Source: Pseudomonas entomophila
GTDB lineage: Bacteria > Pseudomonadota > Gammaproteobacteria > Pseudomonadales > Pseudomonadaceae
Length of the DNA: 64,000 nucleotides
Reading direction: 5' to 3'
Assembly (NCBI RefSeq): GCF_029193575.1
Contig: NZ_JARGCS010000056.1
Span: forward strand, 434,001-498,000
The notes below the pieces were generated by a model, which was not told the DNA's origin, did not search any database, and was given only the letters and a program-made list of their open reading frames with translations. Positions within the stretch are counted from its first letter, which is position 1; every line of letters starts with the position of its first letter. A program made the translations under genes and the position numbers. Below are positions 16,383-24,600 of the stretch, piece by piece.

Positions 16383-17438
16383 TCACATGTCCAGCACCCT
16401 CGACGCGATACCGAAGTAGATCAACACGCCCACCGCGTCGGCGATCGACGTGACCAGCGGCCCGCTCGCGGTCGCAGGGTCCAGCTTCAGCCGGCTGAGC
16501 ATGAACGGCAGGCTCATGCCGATCAGGCTGCCAATCAGCACGATCACCAGCATGCTGCTGGCCACGATCCAGGCGATTTCAGGCCCACCACGCAATACGC
16601 CCAGAGAAGCCACCGCCACCGCCATGGTGCCGCCCAGCGCCAGCGCCACGCCGCACTCGCGCGACAACATGCGCAGCCAGTCCCGCAGCACCACCTCGCC
16701 GGTGGCCAGGCCGCGCACCATCAGGGTCGCCGACTGGGCGCCGGCATTGCCGCCGCTGTCCACCAGCAAGGGCAGGAAGAACACCAGCGCGATATGGGCG
16801 GCGATGGTGTCCTCGAACGCGGCGATCCCGGCCCCGGAGAACAGGTTGCCGAACACCAGCAACACCAGCCACAGCACGCGCTTGCGGTACATCAGGCCGA
16901 CACTCGCGTCCTTCAGGTTGCCAATGTGGTTGGTGATCGATGCACCCTTGTGGAAGTCCTCGGTGGCCTCTTCGACCATCACGTCCAGCGCCTCGTCGCA
17001 GGTGACGATGCCCACCAGGCGGCCCACCTCGTCGAGCACCGGCACCGCCAGCAGGTCGTGCTCGCGGATCAGGCGGGCGACTTCTTCCTGACGGGTCGCG
17101 GTGGTCACGCAGAGGACCTTGCGCACCATGATGGCTTCGATCGGCTGGTCAGGCGCCGCCAGGATCAGTTCACGCAGCGATAGGGTGCCGAGCAGGTTGC
17201 GCTCGGCATCCAGCACGTAGGACTGATAGATGGTTTCGGCGTCCGCCGCCTCGCGCCGCAGCATGTCGATGGCCTGGCGGGCGCTCAGGCCGCTGTCGAG
17301 GCTGGAGTATTGGCTGATCATCAGCGCGCCGGCGCTGCCTTCCTCGTACAGGCCGGGCTGCAGGAAGCGATCACGCTGGGCCTGGGCTGCCTGGCGCAGG
17401 TCGAGGGGGGTGGCGAGGGTGTCGGTGGGGTATTGCAT
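16383..17438 (-). CDS. mgtE: MgtE-family Mg2+ channel with shortened N domain
   Basis: A 351-residue MgtE-type Mg2+ transporter. Only about 30 residues precede the CBS pair, starting near YEEGSAGALMI. The CBS tandem spans about residues 35-165 (AETIYQSYVLDAERNLLGTLSL and LLAVPVLDEVGRLVGIVT). The membrane part carries the family signatures PLLVDSGGNAGAQS and DPATASGPLVTSIADAVG, whose acidic residues line the pore. Typical MgtE proteins have about 450-480 residues with an N-terminal alpha-helical domain of about 100 residues; most of that domain is missing. The frame stays open for 80 codons upstream, but that stretch does not resemble an N domain. The start at 17438 has GGAG just upstream. Confidence 0.85.
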   Translation of the reverse strand: MQYPTDTLATPLDLRQAAQAQRDRFLQPGLYEEGSAGALMISQYSSLDSGLSARQAIDMLRREAADAETIYQSYVLDAERNLLGTLSLRELILAAPDQPIEAIMVRKVLCVTTATRQEEVARLIREHDLLAVPVLDEVGRLVGIVTCDEALDVMVEEATEDFHKGASITNHIGNLKDASVGLMYRKRVLWLVLLVFGNLFSGAGIAAFEDTIAAHIALVFFLPLLVDSGGNAGAQSATLMVRGLATGEVVLRDWLRMLSRECGVALALGGTMAVAVASLGVLRGGPEIAWIVASSMLVIVLIGSLIGMSLPFMLSRLKLDPATASGPLVTSIADAVGVLIYFGIASRVLDM

Positions 17439-17920
17439 GGGAGGTTCTCCAGGCGCCGAGGCAGGCGCCCGCAGAGCCCAGCCACACGGGCTCAAGCCTC
17501 CGGATGCCCTGGCGACGGCGCGCTCAGTGCCAGATTGCAGGTTCGCGATGAACTGAAACTGGGTAGGTCCATTGAGGTATTGGCTCGTGATGCCGCACAT
17601 GCGGCGCAGGGATGATAGGTGCAGTGACCGCGCTAGAACACCGCCGGCCAGGTGTTTCGGAGATGTCCTACAGGGCAATGTTCACATGACGAAAACCACC
17701 GTCCAGACACATCGTCATTCCCTCGCCGCGCCAGCGGTGTAGAATCGGCCTATTCATCGCCAGACATCCCCCGGCGGGTTTATGAGCTCTGGCCAAGCAC
17801 GTGGCGATCCCGCGCTGTCTTCGGCCCCATCCGTGCCAGCGGCAACCGACCTAGGGCACAAAGGACAAGAGAAGCTCACTTCCCTACTACGTGACCTGAT
17901 ATAGCCGCCAGGAGTGCTTC
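17439..17920. promoter_or_regulatory. 482-bp divergent control region between mgtE and ilvD
   Basis: No convincing gene lies here. The mgtE half (17439-17670) is a long leader with several potential hairpins, for example GAGCCC-8 nt-GGGCTC and a GGCGCC-rich stem close to the mgtE start; an RNA element sensing Mg2+ is possible but not identified. The ilvD half contains a TAGAAT hexamer (17740-17745) that could be a -10 element about 175 bp before ilvD. A short open frame at 17652-17894 has no ribosome site or family resemblance. Confidence 0.4.
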
Positions 17921-19762
17921 ATGCCTGATTACCGTTCCAAGACCTCCACCCAGGGCCGCAACATGGCGGGTGCCCGTGCCCTCTGGCGCGCCACCGGGAT
18001 GAAGGACGAAGACTTCAAGAAACCGATCATCGCCATCGCCAACTCGTTCACCCAGTTCGTCCCGGGCCACGTGCACCTGAAGGACCTGGGCCAACTGGTC
18101 GCCCGCGAGATCGAGCGCGCCGGTGGCGTGGCCAAGGAATTCAACACCATCGCGGTCGATGACGGCATCGCCATGGGCCACGACGGCATGCTGTACTCGC
18201 TGCCGAGCCGCGAGATCATCGCCGACGCCGTGGAGTACATGGTCAACGCCCACTGCGCCGACGCCATCGTGTGCATCTCCAACTGCGACAAGATCACCCC
18301 CGGCATGCTGATGGCCGCCCTGCGCCTGAACATCCCGGTGATCTTCGTTTCCGGCGGCCCGATGGAAGCCGGCAAGACCAAGCTGGCCAGCCACGGCCTG
18401 GACCTGGTCGACGCGATGGTCATCGCCGCCGACTCCAGCGCCTCCGACGAGAAGGTCGCCGAGTACGAGCGCAGCGCCTGCCCGACCTGCGGCTCGTGCT
18501 CCGGCATGTTCACCGCGAACTCGATGAACTGCCTGACCGAAGCCCTGGGCCTGGCCCTGCCGGGCAACGGTTCGACCCTGGCCACCCACGCCGACCGCGA
18601 GCAGCTGTTCCTCACCGCCGGCCGCACCATCGTCGAGCTGTGCAAGCGCTACTACCACGACAACGATGCCTCGGTGCTGCCGCGCAATATCGCCAACTTC
18701 AAGGCGTTCGAGAACGCCATGACGCTGGACATCGCCATGGGCGGCTCGACCAACACCATCCTGCACCTGCTGGCCGCGGCCCAGGAAGCCGAGGTGGACT
18801 TCGACCTGCGCGACATCGACCGTCTGTCGCGCAAGGTGCCGCAGCTGTGCAAGGTGGCGCCGAACATCCAGAAGTACCACATGGAGGACGTGCACCGCGC
18901 CGGCGGCATCATCAGCATCCTCGGCGAGCTGGCCCGCGGCGGCCTGCTGCACACCGACCTGCCGACCGTGCACAGCCCCAGCCTGGAAGAAGCCATCGCC
19001 AAGTGGGACATCACCCAGACCGATGACGAAGCCGTGCACACCTTCTTCAAGGCTGGCCCGGCAGGCATCCCGACCCAAGTGGCGTTCAGCCAGGCGACCC
19101 GCTGGGACACCCTGGACGACGACCGCGCCGAAGGCTGCATCCGCAGCGTCGAGCACGCCTACTCGCAGGAAGGCGGCCTGGCCGTGCTGTACGGCAACAT
19201 CGCGCTGGACGGCTGCGTGGTGAAGACCGCCGGTGTCGACGAGTCGATCCATGTCTTCGAGGGCACCGCGAAGATCTTCGAAAGCCAGGACAGCGCCGTG
19301 CGCGGCATCCTCGCCGACGAGGTGAAGGCCGGTGACATCGTCATCATCCGCTACGAAGGCCCGAAAGGCGGCCCGGGCATGCAGGAAATGCTGTACCCGA
19401 CCTCGTACCTGAAGTCCAAGGGCCTGGGCAAGGCCTGCGCCCTGCTCACCGACGGTCGCTTCTCCGGCGGCACCTCGGGCCTGTCGATCGGCCACGCCTC
19501 GCCGGAAGCGGCAGCGGGCGGCGCCATCGGCCTGGTGCAGGACGGCGACAAGGTGCTGATCGACATCCCGAACCGCTCGATCAACCTGTTGGTCAGCGAC
19601 GAGGAACTGGCGGCGCGCCGTGTGGAGCAGGACAAGAAAGGCTGGAAACCGGTTGAAGCGCGTCCACGCAAAGTGACCACCGCGCTGAAAGCGTATGCCC
19701 TGCTGGCGACCAGTGCCGACAAGGGCGCGGTGCGTAACAAGGCGATGCTCGACGGGCTGTGA
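17921..19762 (+). CDS. ilvD: Dihydroxy-acid dehydratase
   Basis: A 613-residue IlvD, the iron-sulfur dehydratase that makes 2-oxoisovalerate and 2-oxo-3-methylvalerate in branched-chain amino acid synthesis. Cluster and substrate motifs are visible: CISNCDKITPGM, ACPTCGSCSGMFTANSMNCL, MGGSTNTILHL, and the C-terminal GRFSGGTSGLSIGH. AGGAG lies 9 bp before the ATG. It is a single-gene unit ending at a strong terminator. Confidence 0.97.
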   Translation: MPDYRSKTSTQGRNMAGARALWRATGMKDEDFKKPIIAIANSFTQFVPGHVHLKDLGQLVAREIERAGGVAKEFNTIAVDDGIAMGHDGMLYSLPSREIIADAVEYMVNAHCADAIVCISNCDKITPGMLMAALRLNIPVIFVSGGPMEAGKTKLASHGLDLVDAMVIAADSSASDEKVAEYERSACPTCGSCSGMFTANSMNCLTEALGLALPGNGSTLATHADREQLFLTAGRTIVELCKRYYHDNDASVLPRNIANFKAFENAMTLDIAMGGSTNTILHLLAAAQEAEVDFDLRDIDRLSRKVPQLCKVAPNIQKYHMEDVHRAGGIISILGELARGGLLHTDLPTVHSPSLEEAIAKWDITQTDDEAVHTFFKAGPAGIPTQVAFSQATRWDTLDDDRAEGCIRSVEHAYSQEGGLAVLYGNIALDGCVVKTAGVDESIHVFEGTAKIFESQDSAVRGILADEVKAGDIVIIRYEGPKGGPGMQEMLYPTSYLKSKGLGKACALLTDGRFSGGTSGLSIGHASPEAAAGGAIGLVQDGDKVLIDIPNRSINLLVSDEELAARRVEQDKKGWKPVEARPRKVTTALKAYALLATSADKGAVRNKAMLDGL

Positions 19763-19782
19763 GGCCTGGTTGGGAAATGAAG

Positions 19783-19811
19783 AACCGGCGCTTTTTGCGC
19801 CGGTTTTTTTA
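19783..19811 (+). terminator. Rho-independent terminator of ilvD
   Basis: A 9-bp stem AACCGGCGC / GCGCCGGTT with a T5 loop (19783-19805) is followed directly by a T run, 20 bp after the ilvD stop. Confidence 0.9.
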
Positions 19812-19820
19812 TGCCTGTTG

Positions 19821-19896
19821 CGGCCCTATCGCGCGGCAAGCCCGCGCCTACAGCGGCAGTGGTGACCTTGTAGGAGCGGGCCGGGCCCGCACAGCC
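19821..19896. repeat. Pair of inverted REP-like elements
   Basis: Two diverged copies in opposite orientation: GCGCGGCAAGCCCGCGCCTACA (within 19821-19852) and TTGTAGGAGCGGGCCGGGCCCGC (within 19868-19896). They lie between the ilvD terminator and the convergent phosphatase gene. Confidence 0.65.
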
Positions 19897-19906
19897 AGTC
19901 CATCGC

Positions 19907-20965
19907 TTATTGAATCTGCTCCGGCGTCACGATCACCCAGTTCTTGTCCGCCGTCACCGGCAGCCCTTCGCGGGCCTGGGCCTCGGCATTGTGCTTGATC
20001 ATTCCGTTCAACTGGTCCATGTACTTGGCCTTGCGGTTGATCCACAGGTGGATGCCGCCCTTGCCCACGTCCACGCCATGGAACTGCATGTAGCCATCAC
20101 TGGTGGGGGTGTCGCCACCGACCAGCACCGGTTTCTTCCACTGGTCGATGTAGGTGAGGATGGCCGCCTGCTTGCCGGCCATCCAGGTCGCCGGGGTCCA
20201 CAGGTAGGGCGTCAGCTCCAACCCCTCATTGGCTTTCGGGTCGTAGTGCCCGTCGGTCACCTGCTTGCGCGCGGTGGTCAGTTGGCCACTCTGGCGATCC
20301 TTGAGCAGCAGGCTCACGCCGATCACGTTCTCGGGCTTGACGTTGTAGCCGTACTTGGGGTCGGAGGCGACCATGCGCACCAGCTCCTCGGAGGCGGCGG
20401 AGATCACGTACACCTCGATGCCGTTCTCCATCAGCTTGTTGTACAGCTCGGCCTGCCCGGTGAAGACCTTCGGCGGCTGCACCTCGATGCGCTTGACCTG
20501 GTCACCTTCGTAATAGGTGCTGGGCACCGGCTTGCCGGAGGCCATCAACTCGTCCACCTGCACCTTCAGCTCCTTGAGGGTGAAGCCGGAAAACACTTGC
20601 GCCACCCAGGGGTAGCAGACCATGTCGTCTATTTCGCACAGGCGGTAGTAATAGCTGAACAGGCTCTCCTTGTGCTCGGCGGTGTCCTTGAACGGGATCA
20701 GCTTCAGCGACGGGTCGAGCTTGTCGCGGCTGAGCAGGCCCTTGTTCTCCATGAACGGCAGCAGCGACTCTTCGAGGTCGTAGCGGTAGCTGGTGTTGTC
20801 CATGTCGAAGACCGCGTAGTTACCCTTGTTGGCGTTCGCGGCAATCATCGCGTCAAGCTGCTTTGCAGCCTCCGCTGGCCAGTGCTTGAGTTCGGTGGCG
20901 GCCCAGGTGCTGGCGCTCAACAACAAGGCCAGCCCGCCGACCAGGGCTTTCGGAACGGACATCAT
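19907..20965 (-). CDS. pchP: Secreted HAD phosphatase, phosphorylcholine phosphatase-like
   Basis: A 352-residue exported HAD-superfamily hydrolase. Residues 1-23 are a Sec signal peptide ending ASTWAA. Motif I is VFDMDNTSY with nucleophile Asp54 and acid Asp56; motif II/III and the C-terminal GGDTPTSDG acid motif are present. The overall sequence resembles periplasmic phosphorylcholine phosphatase PchP of P. aeruginosa, which releases choline from phosphorylcholine. A second Met directly follows the first and could equally be the start; GGGAGAA precedes both. The gene stands alone, without choline catabolic genes adjacent. Confidence 0.82.
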   Translation of the reverse strand: MMSVPKALVGGLALLLSASTWAATELKHWPAEAAKQLDAMIAANANKGNYAVFDMDNTSYRYDLEESLLPFMENKGLLSRDKLDPSLKLIPFKDTAEHKESLFSYYYRLCEIDDMVCYPWVAQVFSGFTLKELKVQVDELMASGKPVPSTYYEGDQVKRIEVQPPKVFTGQAELYNKLMENGIEVYVISAASEELVRMVASDPKYGYNVKPENVIGVSLLLKDRQSGQLTTARKQVTDGHYDPKANEGLELTPYLWTPATWMAGKQAAILTYIDQWKKPVLVGGDTPTSDGYMQFHGVDVGKGGIHLWINRKAKYMDQLNGMIKHNAEAQAREGLPVTADKNWVIVTPEQIQ

Positions 20966-21090
20966 GTGTGGTTCTCCCGAGAAGTGGTCGGTTAACGCTA
21001 GTCAAAGACTGTGACACGCCGTCATCCGAGAGCGACCTTGAAACACCCTACAACGTCGCGTTCATTGCCAAGCGCGACGCCGCCATATTC

Positions 21091-21125
21091 CATAAACGAC
21101 TATCTAAATTCCCTTTAGGTATAAA
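21091..21125 (+). promoter_or_regulatory. AT-rich promoter region of the cystine carrier gene
   Basis: The 242-bp gap before the carrier contains a marked AT-rich island with TATAAA at 21120-21125 as a possible -10 and no good -35. A promoter with a weak -35 fits activator dependence, for example on CysB, but I cannot identify a definite CysB site. Confidence 0.3.
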
Positions 21126-21207
21126 TTCGTTTGTTTTCAGACTGTTAGCATTTCCGTTCGCAATCGCTCAGCAGAAGCGATGCCCCTACTGTTTTCCTGG
21201 AGCTTCA

Positions 21208-22599
21208 ATGAACCTGCCGCTTTCCCTCAACCTGCTGGCGTTCCTGGCCCTGCTGCTGGGCCTGGCGCAAACCGGCCGCACCGACTGGAGCCTGGCCAAG
21301 AAGGTCCTGCTGGGCCTGGTGCTGGGCGTGCTGTTCGGCCTTGTGCTGCACACGATCTATGGCGCCGGCCACCCGGTGCTCAAGGCCACCATCGCCTGGC
21401 TCGACCTGGTCGGCAACGGCTATGTCGGGTTGTTGCAGATGATCGTCATGCCGCTGATCTTCGCCTCGATCCTCAGCGCCGTGGCGCGCCTGCACAACGC
21501 CTCATCGCTGGGGCGGATCAGCGTGCTGAGCATTGGCACGCTGCTGCTGACCACCGCCATCGCCGCGCTGATCGGCATCGTCCTGACCAACCTGTTCGGC
21601 CTCAGTGCCGAAGGGCTGGTGGCCGGCGCCCAGGAGACCGCACGCCTGGCGACCATCAACAGCGACTACGCCGGCAAGGTCGCCGACCTCAACGTGCCGC
21701 AGTTGCTGCTGTCGTTCATCCCCAGCAACCCGGTGGGCGACCTGGCGCGGGCCAAGCCGACTTCGATCATCAGCGTGGTGATCTTCGCCGTGTTCCTGGG
21801 CCTGGCCGCGCTGCAGTTGATCAAGGATGACCAGGACAAAGGCCAGCGCGCGCTGTCGGCCATCGACACCCTGCAGGCCTGGGTGATGCGCCTGGTGCGC
21901 CTGGTGATGAAGCTCACCCCCTACGGCGTGCTGGCGCTGATGAGCAAGGTGGTGGCCAACTCCAACCTCGACGACATCCTCAAGCTGGGCAGCTTCGTGG
22001 TGGTGTCGTACCTCGGCCTGGGCCTGATGTTCGTGGTGCACGGGATCATCCTGGCGTTCACGGGTGTCAGCCCCCTGCGCTTTTTCCGCAAGGTCTGGCC
22101 GGTGCTGACCTTCGCCTTCACCAGCCGCTCCAGCGCCGCCAGCATTCCGCTGAACATCGAGGCGCAGACCCGGCGCCTGGGCGTGCCTCAGTCGATCGCC
22201 AGCTTCAGCGCCTCGTTCGGCGCGACCATCGGCCAGAACGGCTGCGCCGGGCTGTACCCGGCGATGCTGGCGGTGATGGTGGCCCCGGCGGTGGGCATCG
22301 ACACCTTCGACCCGCTGTGGATCGCCACCCTGGTGGCCATCGTCACCCTGAGCTCGGCGGGTGTCGCCGGGGTCGGCGGTGGCGCGACCTTCGCTGCGCT
22401 GATCGTGCTGCCAGCCATGGGCTTGCCGGTGGAACTGGTGGCGCTGCTGATTTCGGTGGAGCCGTTGATCGACATGGGCCGCACGGCGCTGAACGTGAAC
22501 GGGTCGATGACCGCCGGGGTGGTGACCAGCCAGTTGCTCAAGCAGACCGACCAGCAGGTGCTGGCCGACGATGAGCATGCGCAATTGAGCCATTCCTGA
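21208..22599 (+). CDS. tcyP: TcyP/YdjN-type L-cystine:cation symporter
   Basis: A 463-residue inner-membrane carrier of the dicarboxylate/amino-acid:cation symporter (DAACS) fold, subgroup TcyP/YdjN that imports L-cystine. Signatures include QMIVMPLIFASILSAV, the re-entrant serine-rich hairpin (FTSRSSAASIP), FGATIGQNGCAGLYPA and VNGSMTAGVV. Eight or so hydrophobic segments are visible. The start at 21208 gives a normal N-terminus (MNLPLSLN); TGGAG lies upstream. Unlike the ssu/tau proteins it is not poor in Met. It converges on folA. Confidence 0.85.
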   Translation: MNLPLSLNLLAFLALLLGLAQTGRTDWSLAKKVLLGLVLGVLFGLVLHTIYGAGHPVLKATIAWLDLVGNGYVGLLQMIVMPLIFASILSAVARLHNASSLGRISVLSIGTLLLTTAIAALIGIVLTNLFGLSAEGLVAGAQETARLATINSDYAGKVADLNVPQLLLSFIPSNPVGDLARAKPTSIISVVIFAVFLGLAALQLIKDDQDKGQRALSAIDTLQAWVMRLVRLVMKLTPYGVLALMSKVVANSNLDDILKLGSFVVVSYLGLGLMFVVHGIILAFTGVSPLRFFRKVWPVLTFAFTSRSSAASIPLNIEAQTRRLGVPQSIASFSASFGATIGQNGCAGLYPAMLAVMVAPAVGIDTFDPLWIATLVAIVTLSSAGVAGVGGGATFAALIVLPAMGLPVELVALLISVEPLIDMGRTALNVNGSMTAGVVTSQLLKQTDQQVLADDEHAQLSHS

Positions 22600-22606
22600 G
22601 GAATGG

Positions 22607-22629
22607 TTGGGGCCGCGCGGCGGCCCCAA
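22607..22629. terminator. Bidirectional hairpin between tcyP and folA
   Basis: A 9-bp stem TTGGGGCCG / CGGCCCCAA with a 5-nt loop fills the 36-bp gap between the convergent genes. There is no T tract of length. Confidence 0.55.
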
Positions 22630-22635
22630 GCAAGG

Positions 22636-23154
22636 TCAGGCCTTGTTCCAGACCTCGAAGTGGTAGGCAGGGCCTTCACCCTCGGGTGCTTGTGGCGCGC
22701 TCGAGGCCAACTGCCACTCGGCCTGGTCGAAGGCGGGGAACCACGCATCGCCCTTCGGCAACAACTCGACGCGGGTCAGGTACATGCGGCTGACCAACCC
22801 CTTCTCCAGCGCCTGCCCATACAACTGCGCGCCGCCGATCAGCATCAGCTCGTCGACGCCCTGCTCGCGCGCCCATTGTTCGGCGCGCACCAAGGCCTCT
22901 TCCAACGAAGCGAACACCTCGGCGCCGGCCAGCTCCAGCCCCGGCTGGCGGCTGACCACCAGGTTCAGCCGGCCCGGCAGCGGACGGCCGAGCGAGTCCC
23001 AGGTCTTGCGGCCCATGATGATCGGCTTGCCCAGGGTGGTGGCCTTGAAGTACTTGAAATCCCCCGGCAGGTGCCAGGGCATGGAGTTGTCGATGCCGAT
23101 GACGCGGTTCTCGGCGAGGGCCGCGATCAGGCTGAGGGGGAGTGATGTCTTCAT
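22636..23154 (-). CDS. folA: Dihydrofolate reductase
   Basis: A 172-residue DHFR, which reduces dihydrofolate to tetrahydrofolate with NADPH. Visible motifs: ALAENRVIGIDNSMPWHLPGD (substrate loop), MGRKTWDSLGRPLPGR, and LMLIGGAQLYGQAL. The start at 23154 gives the canonical N-terminus; a much longer open frame upstream runs antisense through the next gene and is not coding. The gene is divergent from the DUF2868 gene with only 66 bp between starts. Confidence 0.96.
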   Translation of the reverse strand: MKTSLPLSLIAALAENRVIGIDNSMPWHLPGDFKYFKATTLGKPIIMGRKTWDSLGRPLPGRLNLVVSRQPGLELAGAEVFASLEEALVRAEQWAREQGVDELMLIGGAQLYGQALEKGLVSRMYLTRVELLPKGDAWFPAFDQAEWQLASSAPQAPEGEGPAYHFEVWNKA

Positions 23155-23220
23155 GCCGGCGAGGATAGCACCGGGCACGTGGGTTATGCTTCTGCCCTGA
23201 CCCGTGCAATGGAATCGCTT

Positions 23221-24600
23221 GTGACTGCACCGACCGAACTGGACAAGCGCTGGCTCACCGAAGCGGTGCGCCTGCGTGAAGAACACGCCGGCCCCCTGGA
23301 GGACCAGGAAGCCAACCGCCGCGCCCGCCAGCAGGGTGGCGACTTGGCGGCGCGCCTGCAAAGCCGCGCCCTGTGGCTGGCCGAACGCGATGGCATGACG
23401 CAGGCCCTGCGCCACTGGAAGCAAGGCGCGCGCCTGGCGCTGCTGGCCCTGGCGATCGTCGCCGCGCTCAGCGGCGCCGGCCTGGGCCTGGCCGCCCTCG
23501 GCGATGGCCAGCGCCCGGTCAACGTGTTCTGGGCCCTGGGCAGTCTGCTGGGGCTGAACCTCTTGCTGCTGCTCGGCTGGGCGGTGGGCCTCTGCCTCGC
23601 CGGCGAACAGGGCGCGGCGCTGGGCCGTGTGTGGCTGTGGCTGAGCGAACGCCTGGCGCGCGACGCCCAGGCCGCGCACCTCGCACCCGCGCTGCTGGTG
23701 CTGCTGCAACGCCAGCGCCTGAGCCGCTGGTTGCTCGGCCTGCTGGTGCATGGCCTGTGGCTGCTGGCGATGCTCGCGGCGCTGGGCATGCTGCTGGCGC
23801 TGCTGGCCGCGCGGCGCTACGGCTTCGTCTGGGAAACCACCCTGCTCGCCGCCGCCCCCTTCATCACCCTGACCAACACCCTGGGCGCCCTGCCCTCGCT
23901 GCTCGGCTTCGCCGTGCCGGACGAAGCGATGATCCGCGCCAGCGGCGCTACCCTGCCGGTGCTCGACGGTGCACGTCAGGCCTGGGCCAGTTGGCTGCTC
24001 GGCGTGGTGCTGGTGTACGGCCTGCTGCCACGCCTGCTGCTCGCCGCCCTGTGTCTGTGGCGCTGGCACCAGGGCCGCGCGCGCCTGGCGCTGGATGTGA
24101 GCCTGCCCGGCTATGCCCAACTGCGCGACACCTTGATGCCGCGCAGCGAACGCCTCGGCGTGCAGGACGCCGCGCCGGACGCCCTGCCGCGCTTCCAGGC
24201 CGGGCAGTTGGAAAGCGGCAGCAGCGGCGCCCTGCTGGTCGGCCTGGAACTGGACGACCAGCGCCCCTGGCCCCCGGCCCTGCCGAAGGCCGTCACCCAT
24301 GCCGGCGTGCTCGACAGCCGCGAGTCGCGCAACAAGCTGCTCGAACAACTCGGCCGCTTTCCCCCGGCGCGCCTGGCCATCGCCTGCGACCCACGCCGCT
24401 CACCGGACCGTGGCAGCCTGGCGCTGCTCGCCGAGCTGGCGCGCAATGCCGGCGCCACGCGTGTCTGGCTGCTCCAGGGCCTGCCCGGCCAGGCGTTGGA
24501 CGCCGCACGCCTGGGCGACTGGCACGATGCCCTCGACCGCCTCGGCCTGACCCACGCCGACACCTCGCCCCTGACCTGGCTGGAGCACGGTCATGACTGA
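23221..24600 (+). CDS. DUF2868 membrane protein
   Basis: A 459-residue predicted inner-membrane protein of the DUF2868 type. After a charged N-terminus (ELDKRWLTEAVRLREEHAGPLED) there are about four or five strongly hydrophobic segments between residues 65 and 280, then a soluble C-terminal half that ends at WLEHGHD. The GTG at 23221 is preferred because GGAA lies 6 bp upstream; an ATG at 23209 in the same frame lacks a site. The stop overlaps the GTPase gene by 8 bp, so the two proteins probably act together. Function unknown. Confidence 0.8.
   Translation: MTAPTELDKRWLTEAVRLREEHAGPLEDQEANRRARQQGGDLAARLQSRALWLAERDGMTQALRHWKQGARLALLALAIVAALSGAGLGLAALGDGQRPVNVFWALGSLLGLNLLLLLGWAVGLCLAGEQGAALGRVWLWLSERLARDAQAAHLAPALLVLLQRQRLSRWLLGLLVHGLWLLAMLAALGMLLALLAARRYGFVWETTLLAAAPFITLTNTLGALPSLLGFAVPDEAMIRASGATLPVLDGARQAWASWLLGVVLVYGLLPRLLLAALCLWRWHQGRARLALDVSLPGYAQLRDTLMPRSERLGVQDAAPDALPRFQAGQLESGSSGALLVGLELDDQRPWPPALPKAVTHAGVLDSRESRNKLLEQLGRFPPARLAIACDPRRSPDRGSLALLAELARNAGATRVWLLQGLPGQALDAARLGDWHDALDRLGLTHADTSPLTWLEHGHD

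Noticed and set aside
17652..17894. An 80-codon open frame between mgtE and ilvD
   Set aside because: It has no ribosome-binding site, no recognisable motif, and a composition unlike the neighbouring genes.
22636..24348. A 570-residue version of dihydrofolate reductase starting far upstream
   Set aside because: The first 398 codons run antisense through the DUF2868 gene and read as low complexity. The DHFR part alone has the right length and N-terminus from 23154.
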